Shown here piece by piece: positions 31,523 to 41,566 of a stretch of 44,764 nucleotides of DNA. A program made the position numbers and the translations under genes. The notes beneath the pieces were generated by a model. It was not told the DNA's origin. It saw only the letters and a program-made list of their open reading frames with translations, and searched no databases. Origin of the DNA: Akkermansia muciniphila (lineage in GTDB: Bacteria > Verrucomicrobiota > Verrucomicrobiia > Opitutales > UBA953); the NCBI GenBank assembly GCA_943331445.1, contig CALQLO010000015.1, positions 1-44,764 on the forward strand. Reading direction: 5' to 3'. The first letter of the stretch is position 1. Each line of letters starts with the position of its first letter.

Positions 31523-32599
31523 ATGAAGCGTCATCTCCATCTCTGGGCCGCCCTCGCTGCGCTGGTCCTCGCTCTCCCGGCTGTCGCCGCGGAGGCTTTC
31601 ACCTCCGGCCCCGGCTGGCTTGAATTCCCGGCCAGCAAGGGTGCAGGCGCCGGTAAGCATGTCGTGCTGCTCGCGGGCGACGAAGAATATCGCTCCGAGG
31701 AGTCGATGCCGATGCTTGCGCGCATCTTGTCCGAGCGCCACGGCTTCAAGTGCACCGTGCTCTTTTCACATGACGATGGCGTGATTAATCCGAACAACGG
31801 CGCTTCCCTTGGTAAGCCTGAAGCCCTCGACACCGCCGACGCCCTAGTGCTTGGCCTCCGTTTCCGTAAGTGGAATGAAGCTGCCCTCGCGAAGTTCGAT
31901 GCCGCAGTGAAACGCGGGGTGCCTATCATCGCGACTCGCACCAGCACGCACGCCTTTGCCGGCATCCCTAAGGACAGCGCTTTCGCCGCCTATAACTGGA
32001 ATGCTAAAGGCGGCTTCGGTCGGAACGTCCTCGGCGAGACTTGGATCAGCCACTGGGGTAACCATAAGGGCGAGGCCACTCGCACGGCCGTCGAGCCTGG
32101 CTCCGAGAAGAGCGCACTCCTCAATGGCGTTGGCGTTATCTTCGCCGACACCGATGTTTACGAGGCTCACCCTCCGGCCGACGTTAAGGTGCTGCTCCGC
32201 GGCCTCGTGCTCAAGGGCATGAATCCAGAAGACCCGCTTAGCGAGCGCTCGAAGAAGAACGCCGACAAGCAGGAACAAGGCGTGAACACCCCGGCAATGG
32301 CTGTGGCTTGGACGCGCGAAGTTCCGAATGCTGCTGGCACCAAGAATCGCATCCTGACTACGACGATGGCTTCGGCCAGTGACTTGCGTGATGAATCCCT
32401 CCGCCGCTTGCTCGTCAACGGTGTGTTCTGGGGTCTGGGTCTCGACGTCCCGGCTAAGGCCGACGTGACGACGGTGGTCGAGTGGAAGCCCAGTCACTAC
32501 TCCTTTAACCTCTTCCACAAGGGCCTGAAAGCCGAGGATTTTGCCGGCGTCCTGCCTCCAGAAGAGAAGGCCGCCCCGGCAGCTCCGAAGAAGAAGTAA
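31523..32599 (+). CDS. Exported ThuA-like protein
   Basis: A 358-residue protein with a signal peptide (MKRHLHLWAALAALVLALPAVAAEA). The next part, HVVLLAGDEEYRSEESMPMLARIL, and the following strands match the ThuA/trehalose-utilisation family with a class I glutamine amidotransferase-like fold. Further blocks are ALVLGLRFRKWNEAALAKFDAAV, GVPIIATRTSTHAF and VNGVFWGLGLDVPA. A putative heteromeric sugar-related activity is known only by association. Such exported ThuA copies are common near DUF1080 and PSCyt genes in this group. The tail is EEKAAPAAPKKK. Single-gene unit with a terminator. Confidence 0.82.
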   Translation: MKRHLHLWAALAALVLALPAVAAEAFTSGPGWLEFPASKGAGAGKHVVLLAGDEEYRSEESMPMLARILSERHGFKCTVLFSHDDGVINPNNGASLGKPEALDTADALVLGLRFRKWNEAALAKFDAAVKRGVPIIATRTSTHAFAGIPKDSAFAAYNWNAKGGFGRNVLGETWISHWGNHKGEATRTAVEPGSEKSALLNGVGVIFADTDVYEAHPPADVKVLLRGLVLKGMNPEDPLSERSKKNADKQEQGVNTPAMAVAWTREVPNAAGTKNRILTTTMASASDLRDESLRRLLVNGVFWGLGLDVPAKADVTTVVEWKPSHYSFNLFHKGLKAEDFAGVLPPEEKAAPAAPKKK

Positions 32600-32623
32600 G
32601 CGACTGCAAGCCGCTGTTGATTT

Positions 32624-32650
32624 GGGCGCATCGGGTGATGCGCCCTTTTT
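32624..32650 (+). terminator. Intrinsic terminator of the ThuA-like gene
   Basis: A 9-bp stem GGGCGCATC (32624-32632) and GATGCGCCC (32637-32645) has a GGGT loop and TTTTT at 32646-32650. It lies between the convergent ThuA-like and NYN genes. Confidence 0.9.
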
Positions 32651-32653
32651 GTT

Positions 32654-34480
32654 TTAAGGTTTAATCCCGCGGTTCACGAACAACTGGATCAACGCGTCGT
32701 TGTAGATGATGTAGGCGCCTTCTCGAGAGGTGGCATCACGCACTTCGATGTCATCACTCACGACGAACCACGGGGCTTCGACCGTCTTATCCTTGGCGAC
32801 CAAGTCCATGATGTCGTGGTCAGCCTTGCCGCCCGCGCGGCTGAAGGTGATCTTCACGCGCGGGTTGGAGGATTTCAAAGTGGCGGGTTGGCCGTCAAAA
32901 CTCACCCAGACGTGTAAGCCCGGTGCGTCATCGGCCAGCTTCTCCATCAGTTGCACAACCTTTTGGCGGGCGGCGTTATCCAGCATGATGCGGCTCTCGC
33001 CTTGCGCGTTTTTCTTGTTCGGCAGTTTGAGGCCGAGATAATCCTGGCGGAGGCAGGCGAAGTTATTGGCATCTAGCGCCAAACGGGCTGGTTCGCCGGT
33101 GGCCGCAGCGCGTTCGAGTAAGGCCAAGGGGCCGGATTGCTTATGTTCGTGAAAGGCTTGATCGGCGATGTAGGAGCGCCGCCGATGAATGTCCCGGCGG
33201 TAGAGATCCGCATGGCGGGAATCGACGAGGCCAGATTGTTCGGCGAGCACGAGGGCATTCTCAATCGACTTTAATTCACGTGCATCTGCCACGTTGATCT
33301 TAGCGGAAATGCGTTCGAGGAAGGGGTCGGAAGGGTGGTCGCGCTTCTCGAGTTCATAGCGCACCTTCTCGACGTGTTCCGTGATGCGTTTCTCGAGGGC
33401 GATGACTTCGGGGAGCGTCTGGCCGGCGGTGCGCTGGTAGCGTCGGAGGAGTTTGAGCATGTCCTCCATCTGGGGAATCGCCTGCCGTAATTCATGTTCC
33501 TTCGCCAGGAAGGGGTCGGCGTCACGCTGGGCCTTGCGGACTTTTTCTACGGTCTCTGTGGTGAGCTGGCGGAGTTTGGCGACCTCTTCAGACGCGGCCT
33601 TCAAGGTGCGCGCATCGGCAAGCCAGGGGCGGATTTCCTCCGAGAGTAATTCCTCGGCGATTTCGCGAGCCCGCTTGGCCACCTGTTCGCGGGCCCGGTC
33701 GAGTTCCCCGCGGAGGCGGAGGATTTCTTCCTCGGACTTGGCGGAGCGAACGTTGGCGGCGATGACCGATGATTCGAGGGCACTAAGATTCTGAGATGAC
33801 TCTTGGGCTTGCCGGGTGGCCTCTTCGCGCACCTTCCGGACCTCGATTTCTTTGGCCTCAATTTCATTCGCATGCTGGCGGCGGACTTGGCGGAGTTCAT
33901 TTTCGCGGGCCGCCTTGCCTTGGGCGAGGTCTTGTTGGAGTCGGCGTAAAGTGCGGTCGGCGGAATCCAGGGCGTCCGCTGAATCGGGCGGGGTCTTGTC
34001 GGTTTGCCCGCTGAACTTCGCCATCACCGTTTTCCAGGCTTTACCGTCTGGCTTGCTTGCTTGGGGCTTGGAAAGGGTGGCGAGTCTGGCGAGTTGATCG
34101 CTCGGCAGGGCGGCGTCCTTTTGCTCCGCTTGGTTATTCCAAAGGATGCACAACAAGGCGGCCCGAGGGCCACCGATCACTGCGGCAAGCTCGTCCAGAT
34201 GCTCCATGAGTTTGGCTTTCTCGACCTTCAACACGTCCGCGTACCACGGGAGATGCTCAGCGATGGCCGTCGCATCTTGGGCGAGGTGTCCGAGGCGTTT
34301 CTTGAAGAGCCACTTGGCGTTCTTCAGGAAGGGTTTGCGGTGGATGTAGCCACCGGGAATCTGCTTGGCGAGGGCGAGCAACGGTGCGTCGGCGACATGC
34401 TGTAGGTCGAGGACGAGTTGTTCGGAGAGAGTTTTCCGGTGCGGCTCGACCGCTTCATTTTTGTAAGAAAATTGTCCCAT
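32654..34480 (-). CDS. Coiled-coil protein with C-terminal YacP-like NYN (PIN-fold) domain
   Basis: A 608-residue cytoplasmic protein, not matching any full-length family I know. The N-terminal part (about 1-135) is a helical domain with IPGGYIHRKPFLKNAKWLFKK. Residues about 175-400 are highly charged, with heptad-like stretches typical of a long coiled coil (RELDR, KEIEVRKVREE, RITEHVEKVRYELEK). The C-terminal 145 residues resemble a NYN/PIN-like nuclease of the YacP (Rae1) type: LALDANNF (Asp470), LHVWVSFDG, VKITFSRAGGKADHDIMDLV (Asp554, Asp556) and APWFVVSDDIEVRD followed by GAYII. YacP/Rae1 is a ribosome-associated mRNA endonuclease. The acidic positions appear intact, so RNase activity is plausible. 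It is a single gene. Confidence 0.75.
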   Translation of the reverse strand: MGQFSYKNEAVEPHRKTLSEQLVLDLQHVADAPLLALAKQIPGGYIHRKPFLKNAKWLFKKRLGHLAQDATAIAEHLPWYADVLKVEKAKLMEHLDELAAVIGGPRAALLCILWNNQAEQKDAALPSDQLARLATLSKPQASKPDGKAWKTVMAKFSGQTDKTPPDSADALDSADRTLRRLQQDLAQGKAARENELRQVRRQHANEIEAKEIEVRKVREEATRQAQESSQNLSALESSVIAANVRSAKSEEEILRLRGELDRAREQVAKRAREIAEELLSEEIRPWLADARTLKAASEEVAKLRQLTTETVEKVRKAQRDADPFLAKEHELRQAIPQMEDMLKLLRRYQRTAGQTLPEVIALEKRITEHVEKVRYELEKRDHPSDPFLERISAKINVADARELKSIENALVLAEQSGLVDSRHADLYRRDIHRRRSYIADQAFHEHKQSGPLALLERAAATGEPARLALDANNFACLRQDYLGLKLPNKKNAQGESRIMLDNAARQKVVQLMEKLADDAPGLHVWVSFDGQPATLKSSNPRVKITFSRAGGKADHDIMDLVAKDKTVEAPWFVVSDDIEVRDATSREGAYIIYNDALIQLFVNRGIKP

Positions 34481-34594
34481 GCCAGCAGTGTGCCCGCTGC
34501 ACTCCAGGGGGCAAGATTCCCTCGGCCAGCTAGGCGGTTATTTGGGTTCTGGCTCGCCAGCGGGAAGGGAAGGGGGTTCGTTCGGGCCTGCCTG

Positions 34595-35470
34595 ATGCAT
34601 CCGCCCGCCTCCATCATTATCCCCCTTTGCTCGGCCTTGGGCTATACCTTTGCCGCGATGATGCTCAAACGGGCGATGGACGGGGGGCATCCGTGGCGGG
34701 TGGTCTTTATCGTGAACCTGCTGGGGGCCGTGCTTTTCCAAACCTGGCTGCTGCATGGCGGCGAGCCCTTCACCGCTACCAATGTGACGCACGCCGTGCT
34801 CGCGGGCACGGCTTTCTTTATCGGCCAAGTCTTCACCTTCATCGCTATCAGCCGGGGGGACATCTCCATCGCGACGCCCGTACTCGGGACGAAGGTGGTC
34901 TTTGTCGCGCTATTCGTCTTTCTGGCGAAAGGGCAGTTGGATCCGAAACTCTGGGCGGCGACTTTTTTGACCACGCTCGCGTTGGCGCTCTTGGGCGGCG
35001 AGTGGCAGGCAAACCGACAGCGCCTGCTAGTCAGCGTCGTGTTCGCGTTTCTGGCCTCCATCGCCTTTGCGGCGACGGATGTTATGCAGCAGCTTTGGGT
35101 CCAAGATTTTGGCTTCGGGCATTTTGGTCCGGTCATGTTTGCGACGGTCGGCCTCCTGTCCTTCGCTTTGATTCCATTCTTCTCCGCCCCACTGAGCCAG
35201 ATGCCGCGTCCGATGGTCAAGTGGGCTTTTAGCGGCGGGCTACTCCTGACCATTCAGGCGATGGGCATCGCTTACTGTATCGCTGAATACCGTCAGGTGA
35301 CGGTCACGAATGTCCTCTATAATACCCGTGGTCTTTGGAGCGTCGCGTTGGTCTGGGTCGTCGGACACTGGTTCTCCAATACCGAGAAACATGTGGGCAA
35401 GGCCATCATGACTCGCCGTCTGATCGGGGCGCTCATCTTACTGGCGGCGGTTTACCTCAGCCTCTCTTAA
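34595..35470 (+). CDS. EamA/DMT-superfamily membrane transporter
   Basis: A 291-residue membrane protein with about ten hydrophobic helices and few charges, in the drug/metabolite transporter layout. It begins MHPPASIIIPLCSALGYTFAAMMLKRAMDG. The first half has FFIGQVFTFIAISRGDISIATPVLGTKVVFVALF, which is the end of the first EamA repeat. The second half has FGPVMFATVGLLSFALIPF and VTNVLYNTRGLWSVALVWVVGHWF, which corresponds to the second. It uses the H+ or membrane potential or acts as an exporter; substrate unknown. The start at 34595 is used because an upstream in-frame ATG overlaps the divergent NYN gene. Its stop abuts the panC stop. Confidence 0.82.
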   Translation: MHPPASIIIPLCSALGYTFAAMMLKRAMDGGHPWRVVFIVNLLGAVLFQTWLLHGGEPFTATNVTHAVLAGTAFFIGQVFTFIAISRGDISIATPVLGTKVVFVALFVFLAKGQLDPKLWAATFLTTLALALLGGEWQANRQRLLVSVVFAFLASIAFAATDVMQQLWVQDFGFGHFGPVMFATVGLLSFALIPFFSAPLSQMPRPMVKWAFSGGLLLTIQAMGIAYCIAEYRQVTVTNVLYNTRGLWSVALVWVVGHWFSNTEKHVGKAIMTRRLIGALILLAAVYLSLS

Positions 35471-36313
35471 TCAAAGGTCGAGATTGTCGATTAGGCGCGT
35501 CGCGCCGAGATGGCAGGCGATCGCGATGGCACATTTTCGGCTGCTGATATCCGGCACCTTCGCCATGCTCTCAAGGTCTACGATCTCGCAGTACTGCAAG
35601 CGTACGGCGGGCTCGGCGGCAAGGAGTCGGGTGGCCGCGGAGCAAAGTTGTGCCGAATCGGTGACGCCTGACTGGGCGAGTTTGCGGGCGGCTTCCAGTG
35701 CTTGCGGAATCACGGCAGCTTTTTTTCGATCGTCGGTGGCTAGGTAGCGGTTGCGCGAACTCATCGCGAGCCCGTCGGTTTCGCGGATGGTCTCGTGTGC
35801 GATGATTCGCACCGGGAAGTGTAGGTCGCGCACGAGGCGGCGAATGACGGCTAGCTGTTGCAGGTCTTTGCGACCGAAAATTGCGACGTCGGCCTGGGCG
35901 GCGTTGAAGAGCATTGCAACGACGGTGGCGACGCCGGCGAAGTGTCCCGGACGGAATTCGCCGCAGAGTCCAGCGGAGACACCGGCCACTTGCACGGTGG
36001 TGGTGGCATCCGCGGCGTAGAAAGCTTCTGTCGAGGGCGCGAAAATCAGATCCGCACCCGCTTGCGCGCATCCGGCCTGGTCGGCATCGAAGGTCCGGGG
36101 GTATTTACTAAAATCCTCATTGGGCCCGAACTGGGTGGGATTGACGAAAATCGAGACGAGCACGAAGCCGGCTTCCTGCTTGGCCCGGCGTATCAGGCTG
36201 AGGTGTCCTTCATGCAGGCAGCCCATCGTCGGCACGAAGCCGATGGTTTGGCCAGCGGCCCGGGCACGGGCGACCGCCGCGCGTAATTCGGGAATGGTGT
36301 GGACGACCTCCAT
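35471..36313 (-). CDS. panC: Pantothenate synthetase
   Basis: A 280-residue ATP-dependent ligase joining pantoate and beta-alanine to form pantothenate, a CoA precursor. Visible motifs are [21 protein letters not shown] (with the HxGH nucleotide-binding signature), [41 protein letters not shown] and the KMSKS-like [11 protein letters not shown]. Length and order are normal. The start at 36313 begins the family N-terminus ([18 protein letters not shown]). It ends next to the EamA transporter stop without any gap. No panB or panD is in the window. Confidence 0.96.
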   Translation of the reverse strand: MEVVHTIPELRAAVARARAAGQTIGFVPTMGCLHEGHLSLIRRAKQEAGFVLVSIFVNPTQFGPNEDFSKYPRTFDADQAGCAQAGADLIFAPSTEAFYAADATTTVQVAGVSAGLCGEFRPGHFAGVATVVAMLFNAAQADVAIFGRKDLQQLAVIRRLVRDLHFPVRIIAHETIRETDGLAMSSRNRYLATDDRKKAAVIPQALEAARKLAQSGVTDSAQLCSAATRLLAAEPAVRLQYCEIVDLESMAKVPDISSRKCAIAIACHLGATRLIDNLDL

Positions 36314-36457
36314 GGATTCCACCCTAGGGGGCGAGGGTCTGCCCGCAAGGAACACTTCACCGCACCTTTGTCGTTTTCGTCATACCCGCCACCGATTCCT
36401 TCCTTGGCAGGTCAGGCTGGAACCCCAAAGTCGGAAGACTCACTCCTCCCTCCAGCC

Positions 36458-37768
36458 ATGTCGCACTTCCCTACTGTTCCCCAAATCGAGTTCGAAGGAT
36501 CGAAGTCCAAGAACCCGTTCGCCTTTAAGCACTACAACCCGAACGAGAAGATCGGCGGGAAGAAGATGAAGGACCACATGCGCTTTGCGGCGGCCTATTG
36601 GCACGTCATGCGCAACAGCCTTTCAGATCCTTTCGGTGCCGGCACCGCCCTGATGCCTTGGGATGATGGTTCTGACTCGCTCGATAACGCACTCCGCCGC
36701 GTGCCGGTCTTCTTCGAGTTCCTCCAGAAGTGCCAGATCGACTTCTATTGCTTCCATGACCGCGACATCGCCCCCGAAGGCAAGACCCTCGCGGAGACGC
36801 ATGCCAATCTCGCTCGCGTTACCCAGGAGCTGAAGGCTTTCCAGAAGGGCACCGGCAAGCAGCTCCTCTGGGGCACCGCCTGCCTCTTCTCCCATCCGCG
36901 TTATGCTCAGGGTGCCGGCACCTCGCCGAACGCCGATGTTTTCGCCTATGGTGCCAGCCAGGTCCGTCATGCGCTTGAAGCCACTAAGGCGCTCGGCGGC
37001 GAAGGTTATGTATTCTGGGGCGGACGCGAAGGTTACGCGACCCTGCTGAACACTAATATGAAGCGCGAACTGGATCACCTTGCGGCGCTATTGCACCTCG
37101 CGGTCGACCACGCGAAGAAGATCGGCTTCAAGGGACAGTTCCTCATCGAACCTAAGCCGCGCGAACCCTCGACCCACCAGTATGATTCGGATGCGGCGGC
37201 CTGCCTCAACTTCCTCCGTGAATACGGCCTCCTGAAGCACTTTAAGCTGAACCTCGAGACTAACCATGCCACCCTCGCGGGCCACACGATGGAGCATGAG
37301 ATGGAAGTCGCCATCGGCTCCGACGCCCTCGGCTCAGTCGACGCCAATCGCGGCGACACGCTCCTTGGCTGGGATACGGACCAGTTCCCGACGGACCTTT
37401 ACCTGACGACTAATATCATGCTGCGCATCCTCAAGATGGGCGGCTTCACGAAGGGCGGCCTTAACTTCGATGCTAAGCGTCGTCGCGAATCCCACGAGCC
37501 CGTCGATCTTTTCCACGCCCACATCGGTGGGATGGATGCGTTCGCTCGCGGCCTCAAAATCGCGCATGCCATCATCCAAGACGGCAAGATGGATAAGTTC
37601 GTCGCCAAGCGTTATTCGTCCTGGGACAGCGGCATCGGCAAGAAGATTGAGTCCCGCAAGGTCACCCTCGCCCAGCTCGACGCTTATGCTCAAGGCGTCA
37701 CACCTCCGCGCCTCGATTCCGGCCGCCAGGAGATGCTCGAGAATCTGATCAACGAGTATATCCGCTAA
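36458..37768 (+). CDS. xylA: Xylose isomerase
   Basis: A 436-residue isomerase interconverting D-xylose and D-xylulose (and glucose/fructose). Class II-type layout. Visible motifs are [13 protein letters not shown] (catalytic His and first metal ligands), [26 protein letters not shown] (metal-binding Glu and base Lys), [18 protein letters not shown] and [17 protein letters not shown]. The end is [12 protein letters not shown]... with a [15 protein letters not shown] region. The start at 36458 removes a longer upstream frame without family similarity. It is followed 4 nt later by xylB and is surely cotranscribed. Confidence 0.97.
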   Translation: MSHFPTVPQIEFEGSKSKNPFAFKHYNPNEKIGGKKMKDHMRFAAAYWHVMRNSLSDPFGAGTALMPWDDGSDSLDNALRRVPVFFEFLQKCQIDFYCFHDRDIAPEGKTLAETHANLARVTQELKAFQKGTGKQLLWGTACLFSHPRYAQGAGTSPNADVFAYGASQVRHALEATKALGGEGYVFWGGREGYATLLNTNMKRELDHLAALLHLAVDHAKKIGFKGQFLIEPKPREPSTHQYDSDAAACLNFLREYGLLKHFKLNLETNHATLAGHTMEHEMEVAIGSDALGSVDANRGDTLLGWDTDQFPTDLYLTTNIMLRILKMGGFTKGGLNFDAKRRRESHEPVDLFHAHIGGMDAFARGLKIAHAIIQDGKMDKFVAKRYSSWDSGIGKKIESRKVTLAQLDAYAQGVTPPRLDSGRQEMLENLINEYIR

Positions 37769-37772
37769 GGCC

Positions 37773-39302
37773 ATGGCGATCGTCCTCGGTCTGGACCTAT
37801 CCACGCAGAGCGCGACCGCGCTCGTGCTCGATACGGTGAAGGGGACGACGGTCGCCCGTGCCCGTGCGGCCTTCGGCACCGATTTTCCTGACCGCGGACA
37901 TCCGGAAGGATTTATCCGTGGCGGGCAGGGCGGTGAAGTGCATGCGGATCCGCTCCTCTGGCTCGATGGACTAGAACTCGCTCTGGATCGGCTAGCGAAA
38001 CTCACCGATCTTTCCAAGATCGAGGCAGTGGCGGTCTCCGGCCAGCAACACGGCAGTGTCTATCTTGGTGCGGGTTATGAGGGTGCCTTCAGCGATGGCA
38101 ATCGGGCCACGCCGCTCTCCGCGAAGATCGCCCCGGTGCTCTCTCGCCGCACCTCTCCGATCTGGATGGACTCTTCCACCTCCGCTGAGTGCACGGAAAT
38201 CGCCGCTGCCCTAGGCGGCAATCAAGCGGTGTGCGACTTGACTGGCTCGGTTGCCACGCAACGTTTCACTGGACCCCAGATTCGTCGTTTCGCTAAAAAC
38301 GATGCCGCGGCTTGGGCTCTGACCAAGCGCGTCCATCTCGTCTCCTCATTCTTTGCCTCGGTACTCGCGGGCAAGGATGCCGCCATTGATACCGGTGATG
38401 GTGCGGGCATGAATCTGATGGATATCCGGCAGGGCGATTGGTCGCCTGCAGCGCTGGCCGCGACCGCGCCAGATCTCGCCGCCAAACTTCCTCCCGTGCG
38501 ACCTGGGTCGACAGTGGCTGGGAAAATTTCGGCTTACTTTGTCTCTCGGCATGGCTTCTCGCCTCACTGTCAGGTCGTCATCGGCACGGGGGATAACCCC
38601 TCGAGCCTTGTCGGTATGGGTGCATCGAAGCCGGGCAAGGTCGTCATCAGCCTCGGCACAAGTGACACGCTCTTCGCCGCGATTGAAGGGATCCATACCG
38701 ACTCAGCTGGGCTCGGCCATGCGTTTGGTAATCCGCTCGGCGGCAGTATGAGTCTCGTCTGTGTGCGCAATGGGTCGCTCGCGCGTGAGGCCATTCGTCG
38801 CGAATGTGGCTTGGGTGATTGGGCGGCGTTCTCCGCGGCCGTTGATGCGGCCCCCGCGGCCGTTTCGGCAGTGTTGCCGATGGAAGAGCCGGAGATTACG
38901 CCACGCCGGCCAGCTGGTCGTATCGCCTTGGGCGTGCCTGCGACGAAGGGCTCGCTCCCGCGTGCGGCCGTCGAAGGCCAGGCACTCAGCCTACGCTTCC
39001 ATAGCCGCTGGGTGGGCACTCCGACGACCCAGCTGCTTTTAACGGGCGGCGCCTCCGAGAACCCCTCCGTAGCCAAGATTTTCGCCGATGTTTTTGGCGC
39101 CCCGGTGCTCCGTTTGGCGGTTTCGGACTCCGCAGCGTTAGGTGCCGCCCTCCGGGCGGCCGAAGGCGCTTGTGGGTCAAAAATGGCTGATTTGGAGAAG
39201 GTTTTCTGTGCTCCAGCCCCAGGCGTTGTTCAGCCTGACCCAGCCCTCCGGGCGGCCTACGACAAGCTCGAGGCCGAACTCGGCCAAGCCCTGTCGCGAT
39301 AA
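37773..39302 (+). CDS. xylB: Xylulokinase (FGGY family)
   Basis: A 509-residue kinase using ATP to phosphorylate D-xylulose to xylulose 5-phosphate. The N-terminal motif is VLGLDLSTQSATALVLD, with phosphate-binding loop I. It continues with VAVSGQQHGSVYLG (substrate-side Gln-His), RTSPIWMDSSTSAEC, TGDGAGMNLMDIR and, in the second domain, GTGDNPSSLVGMGASKPGKVVISLGTSDTLFA. The C-terminal part has LLLTGGASENPSVAKIFADVFG, the typical FGGY adenosine motif. Length is normal. It completes the XylA-XylB pathway feeding xylose into the pentose phosphate pathway. No xylose transporter or regulator (XylR) is in view. Confidence 0.94.
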   Translation: MAIVLGLDLSTQSATALVLDTVKGTTVARARAAFGTDFPDRGHPEGFIRGGQGGEVHADPLLWLDGLELALDRLAKLTDLSKIEAVAVSGQQHGSVYLGAGYEGAFSDGNRATPLSAKIAPVLSRRTSPIWMDSSTSAECTEIAAALGGNQAVCDLTGSVATQRFTGPQIRRFAKNDAAAWALTKRVHLVSSFFASVLAGKDAAIDTGDGAGMNLMDIRQGDWSPAALAATAPDLAAKLPPVRPGSTVAGKISAYFVSRHGFSPHCQVVIGTGDNPSSLVGMGASKPGKVVISLGTSDTLFAAIEGIHTDSAGLGHAFGNPLGGSMSLVCVRNGSLAREAIRRECGLGDWAAFSAAVDAAPAAVSAVLPMEEPEITPRRPAGRIALGVPATKGSLPRAAVEGQALSLRFHSRWVGTPTTQLLLTGGASENPSVAKIFADVFGAPVLRLAVSDSAALGAALRAAEGACGSKMADLEKVFCAPAPGVVQPDPALRAAYDKLEAELGQALSR

Positions 39303-39383
39303 GCATATTTTGGGGACTGTGAGCATTGCCCACTTGAACAAAGGGGCGTGATTGGCTGACATAGGGGGCTCACCCCCATCCCT

Positions 39384-40445
39384 ATGTCACAGCGCCCCGT
39401 TACCCTCTTCACCGGCCAGTGGGCCGACCTCAAAATCGCCGAACTCCTCCCCAAGGTGAAAGCCATGGGTTACGAAGGGGTCGAACTCGCCTGTTGGGGT
39501 GATCACTTCGACGTCTCGCGTGCCGTCAACGAAAAGGGCTACGTGGAGTCCATTTGGGAAATGCTCAAGAAGCATGACCTCGGCTGCTGGGCTATTTCCG
39601 CGCACCTCGTCGGTCAGGCCACCTGCGATAATATCGATGAACGCCATCAGTGCATTCTGCCGGCCCATGTCTGGGGTGATGGTAATCCGGAAGGCGTCCG
39701 CCAGCGTGCTTGCGCCGAGATGGCGCTGACGGCTCAGGCCGCCCGCAAGTTCTTTGATGCCGGTAAGGCCTATATGGCCAATAAACCGAAGGGCACCGGC
39801 AAGACCGTGGTTAACGGTTTCACCGGTTCTTCAATCTGGCACGCCATCTACGCGTTCCCGCCCACCAATCAGGCTTACCTGCAGAAGGGCTATGATGATT
39901 TCGCCAAGCGCTGGAAGCCCATCCTCGAGGTCTTCGAAAAGAACGACGTCTACTTCGGCCTCGAAGTGCACCCGACCGAAATCGCCTTCGACATCGCTTC
40001 CGCTCAGCGCGCCCTCGATGCGGTCGGTAATCACAAGCGCTTTGGCTTCAACTACGACCCCAGCCACCTCGGCTACCAGGGCGTCGATTACGTGAAATTC
40101 ATCCGCACCTTCGGCAAGCAGATCCACCACGCCCACATGAAGGACGTCTGGTGGGGTCACGGCGATGGCACCGTCGGCGTCTTTGGTGGTCACACGGATT
40201 TCTGCGACGCCCGTCGCGCTTGGGATTTCCGCTCCGTCGGCCGCGGCGATATTCGCTTTGAGGACGTCATTGTTGCCCTTAATGATGTTGGCTACGACGG
40301 ACCGCTTTCCGTTGAGTGGGAAGATGGTCGGATGGATCGCTTCTTCGGAGCCGCTGAATCCGCTGCTTACGTCAAGAAGCTCTCCTTCCCGACCAACAAA
40401 GTCGCCTTCGACGCCGCTTTCGACAAGTCCGCGCAGGGCAAGTAA
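39384..40445 (+). CDS. TIM-barrel sugar isomerase/epimerase (AP endonuclease 2-like)
   Basis: A 353-residue TIM-barrel protein of the xylose isomerase-like superfamily. It starts with [33 protein letters not shown]. The likely metal ligands are Glu in [14 protein letters not shown], Asp in [14 protein letters not shown], His in [14 protein letters not shown] and Glu in [13 protein letters not shown]. There is no signal peptide, so it is cytoplasmic. Such proteins (IolE/IolI-like and others) act on myo-inositol derivatives, keto-sugars or rare sugars. Its neighbours are two Gfo/Idh/MocA oxidoreductases in the same operon, which is the usual setting. The C-terminal 35 residues are not part of the barrel. 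Confidence 0.85.
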   Translation: MSQRPVTLFTGQWADLKIAELLPKVKAMGYEGVELACWGDHFDVSRAVNEKGYVESIWEMLKKHDLGCWAISAHLVGQATCDNIDERHQCILPAHVWGDGNPEGVRQRACAEMALTAQAARKFFDAGKAYMANKPKGTGKTVVNGFTGSSIWHAIYAFPPTNQAYLQKGYDDFAKRWKPILEVFEKNDVYFGLEVHPTEIAFDIASAQRALDAVGNHKRFGFNYDPSHLGYQGVDYVKFIRTFGKQIHHAHMKDVWWGHGDGTVGVFGGHTDFCDARRAWDFRSVGRGDIRFEDVIVALNDVGYDGPLSVEWEDGRMDRFFGAAESAAYVKKLSFPTNKVAFDAAFDKSAQGK

Positions 40446-40468
40446 TCACCTCTCACTCTACACATATC

Positions 40469-41551
40469 ATGGCAACTAAAGTAGGCGTCATCGGCGCAGG
40501 TGGCATGCTTCAATACCACGCCGCCGGCTTCAAGCAGGCTGGCGCGGAAATCATCGCGGTCGCCGATCCAGCACCCGGAGCCGCCAAGAAGGCCGCCGAA
40601 AAGCATGGCATCAAGCACTCTTACGAGTCCGTCGAAGCCATGCTCGCGGCGCACAAGGAATTGGACGCCGTGAGTGTCATTGTCCCGAACAAGTTCCACG
40701 CCTCCTTGGCGATCCAGTGCCTCGAGGCTGGTAAGCATGTATTCTGCGAGAAGCCTCCGGCGCTGAGCGCCCCCGAGGTGCTCGAAATCATCACTGCTTC
40801 CAAGAAATCTGGTAAGCACGTGATGTTTAATTTCAATAATCGTGCCCGCCCTGAATCCCAGGCGATGATCAAGTACGTCGAGCAGGGTCAGGTCGGTAAG
40901 ATCAACTCCGCCCAGGCGAAGTGGATTCGCCGCACCGGCATTCCGGGCTTCGGCGGCTGGTTTACGACCAAGGAGCTCTCTGGTGGCGGCCCCCTCATCG
41001 ACTTGCTGCACATGGTCGACCTCGCGATGTATTTCATGGGCTACCCTGAGCCAGCCCACGTGCTCGGCCAGACCTTCAACGACTTCATCCAAGACAAGTC
41101 CTTCAAGGGCCCTTGGGGTATTCCTGATCGCGTCGGTGGCGTCACCGACGTTGAGAACGCCGCCCATGGCTTTGTGACCTTCAAGACCGGCCAGGTGCTG
41201 ACCTTGCAGGTTTCCTGGGCTGAGATGATCAAGCGCGAGGAAGTCTCCGTTGTCTTCCAAGGCACCAAGGCTGGCGGTAAGGTTGAGCGCCTCTTCGGCA
41301 TCGATGGCCTCGACAATACCGCGATTGATACGTGCGAACTCTACGTGCAGGAAAACGGCAATAGCGTGAACCGCTCCATCGTCACGCCTGCGTGCGAAGA
41401 CATGGGCCGCATCGCCTCCGCCGCGAACTTCATCGAGGCCATCGAAGGCCGCGCCAAACCCCTCAATACCCCAGAGCAGGCCTACCGCCTGATGCAGGTT
41501 ATCGACGCTATCTACGCTTCCGCGAAGAGCGGTAAGCCCGTCTCCCTCTGA
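40469..41551 (+). CDS. Gfo/Idh/MocA-family oxidoreductase
   Basis: A 360-residue NAD(P)-dependent dehydrogenase. The Rossmann fold starts VGVIGAGGMLQYHAAGFKQ, followed by EIIAVADPAPGA and the family block AGKHVFCEKPPAL with the conserved Glu-Lys-Pro. The catalytic domain has GGPLIDLLHMVDLAMYFMG (the GG-x-x-xD-x-x-xH motif). There is no export signal. The reaction is a reversible oxidation of a sugar or cyclitol hydroxyl; the specific sugar is unknown. The gene starts 23 nt after the TIM-barrel gene and is followed 15 nt later by a second member, so the three form an operon. Confidence 0.9.
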   Translation: MATKVGVIGAGGMLQYHAAGFKQAGAEIIAVADPAPGAAKKAAEKHGIKHSYESVEAMLAAHKELDAVSVIVPNKFHASLAIQCLEAGKHVFCEKPPALSAPEVLEIITASKKSGKHVMFNFNNRARPESQAMIKYVEQGQVGKINSAQAKWIRRTGIPGFGGWFTTKELSGGGPLIDLLHMVDLAMYFMGYPEPAHVLGQTFNDFIQDKSFKGPWGIPDRVGGVTDVENAAHGFVTFKTGQVLTLQVSWAEMIKREEVSVVFQGTKAGGKVERLFGIDGLDNTAIDTCELYVQENGNSVNRSIVTPACEDMGRIASAANFIEAIEGRAKPLNTPEQAYRLMQVIDAIYASAKSGKPVSL

Positions 41552-41566
41552 TTACTCTCTACTCCT

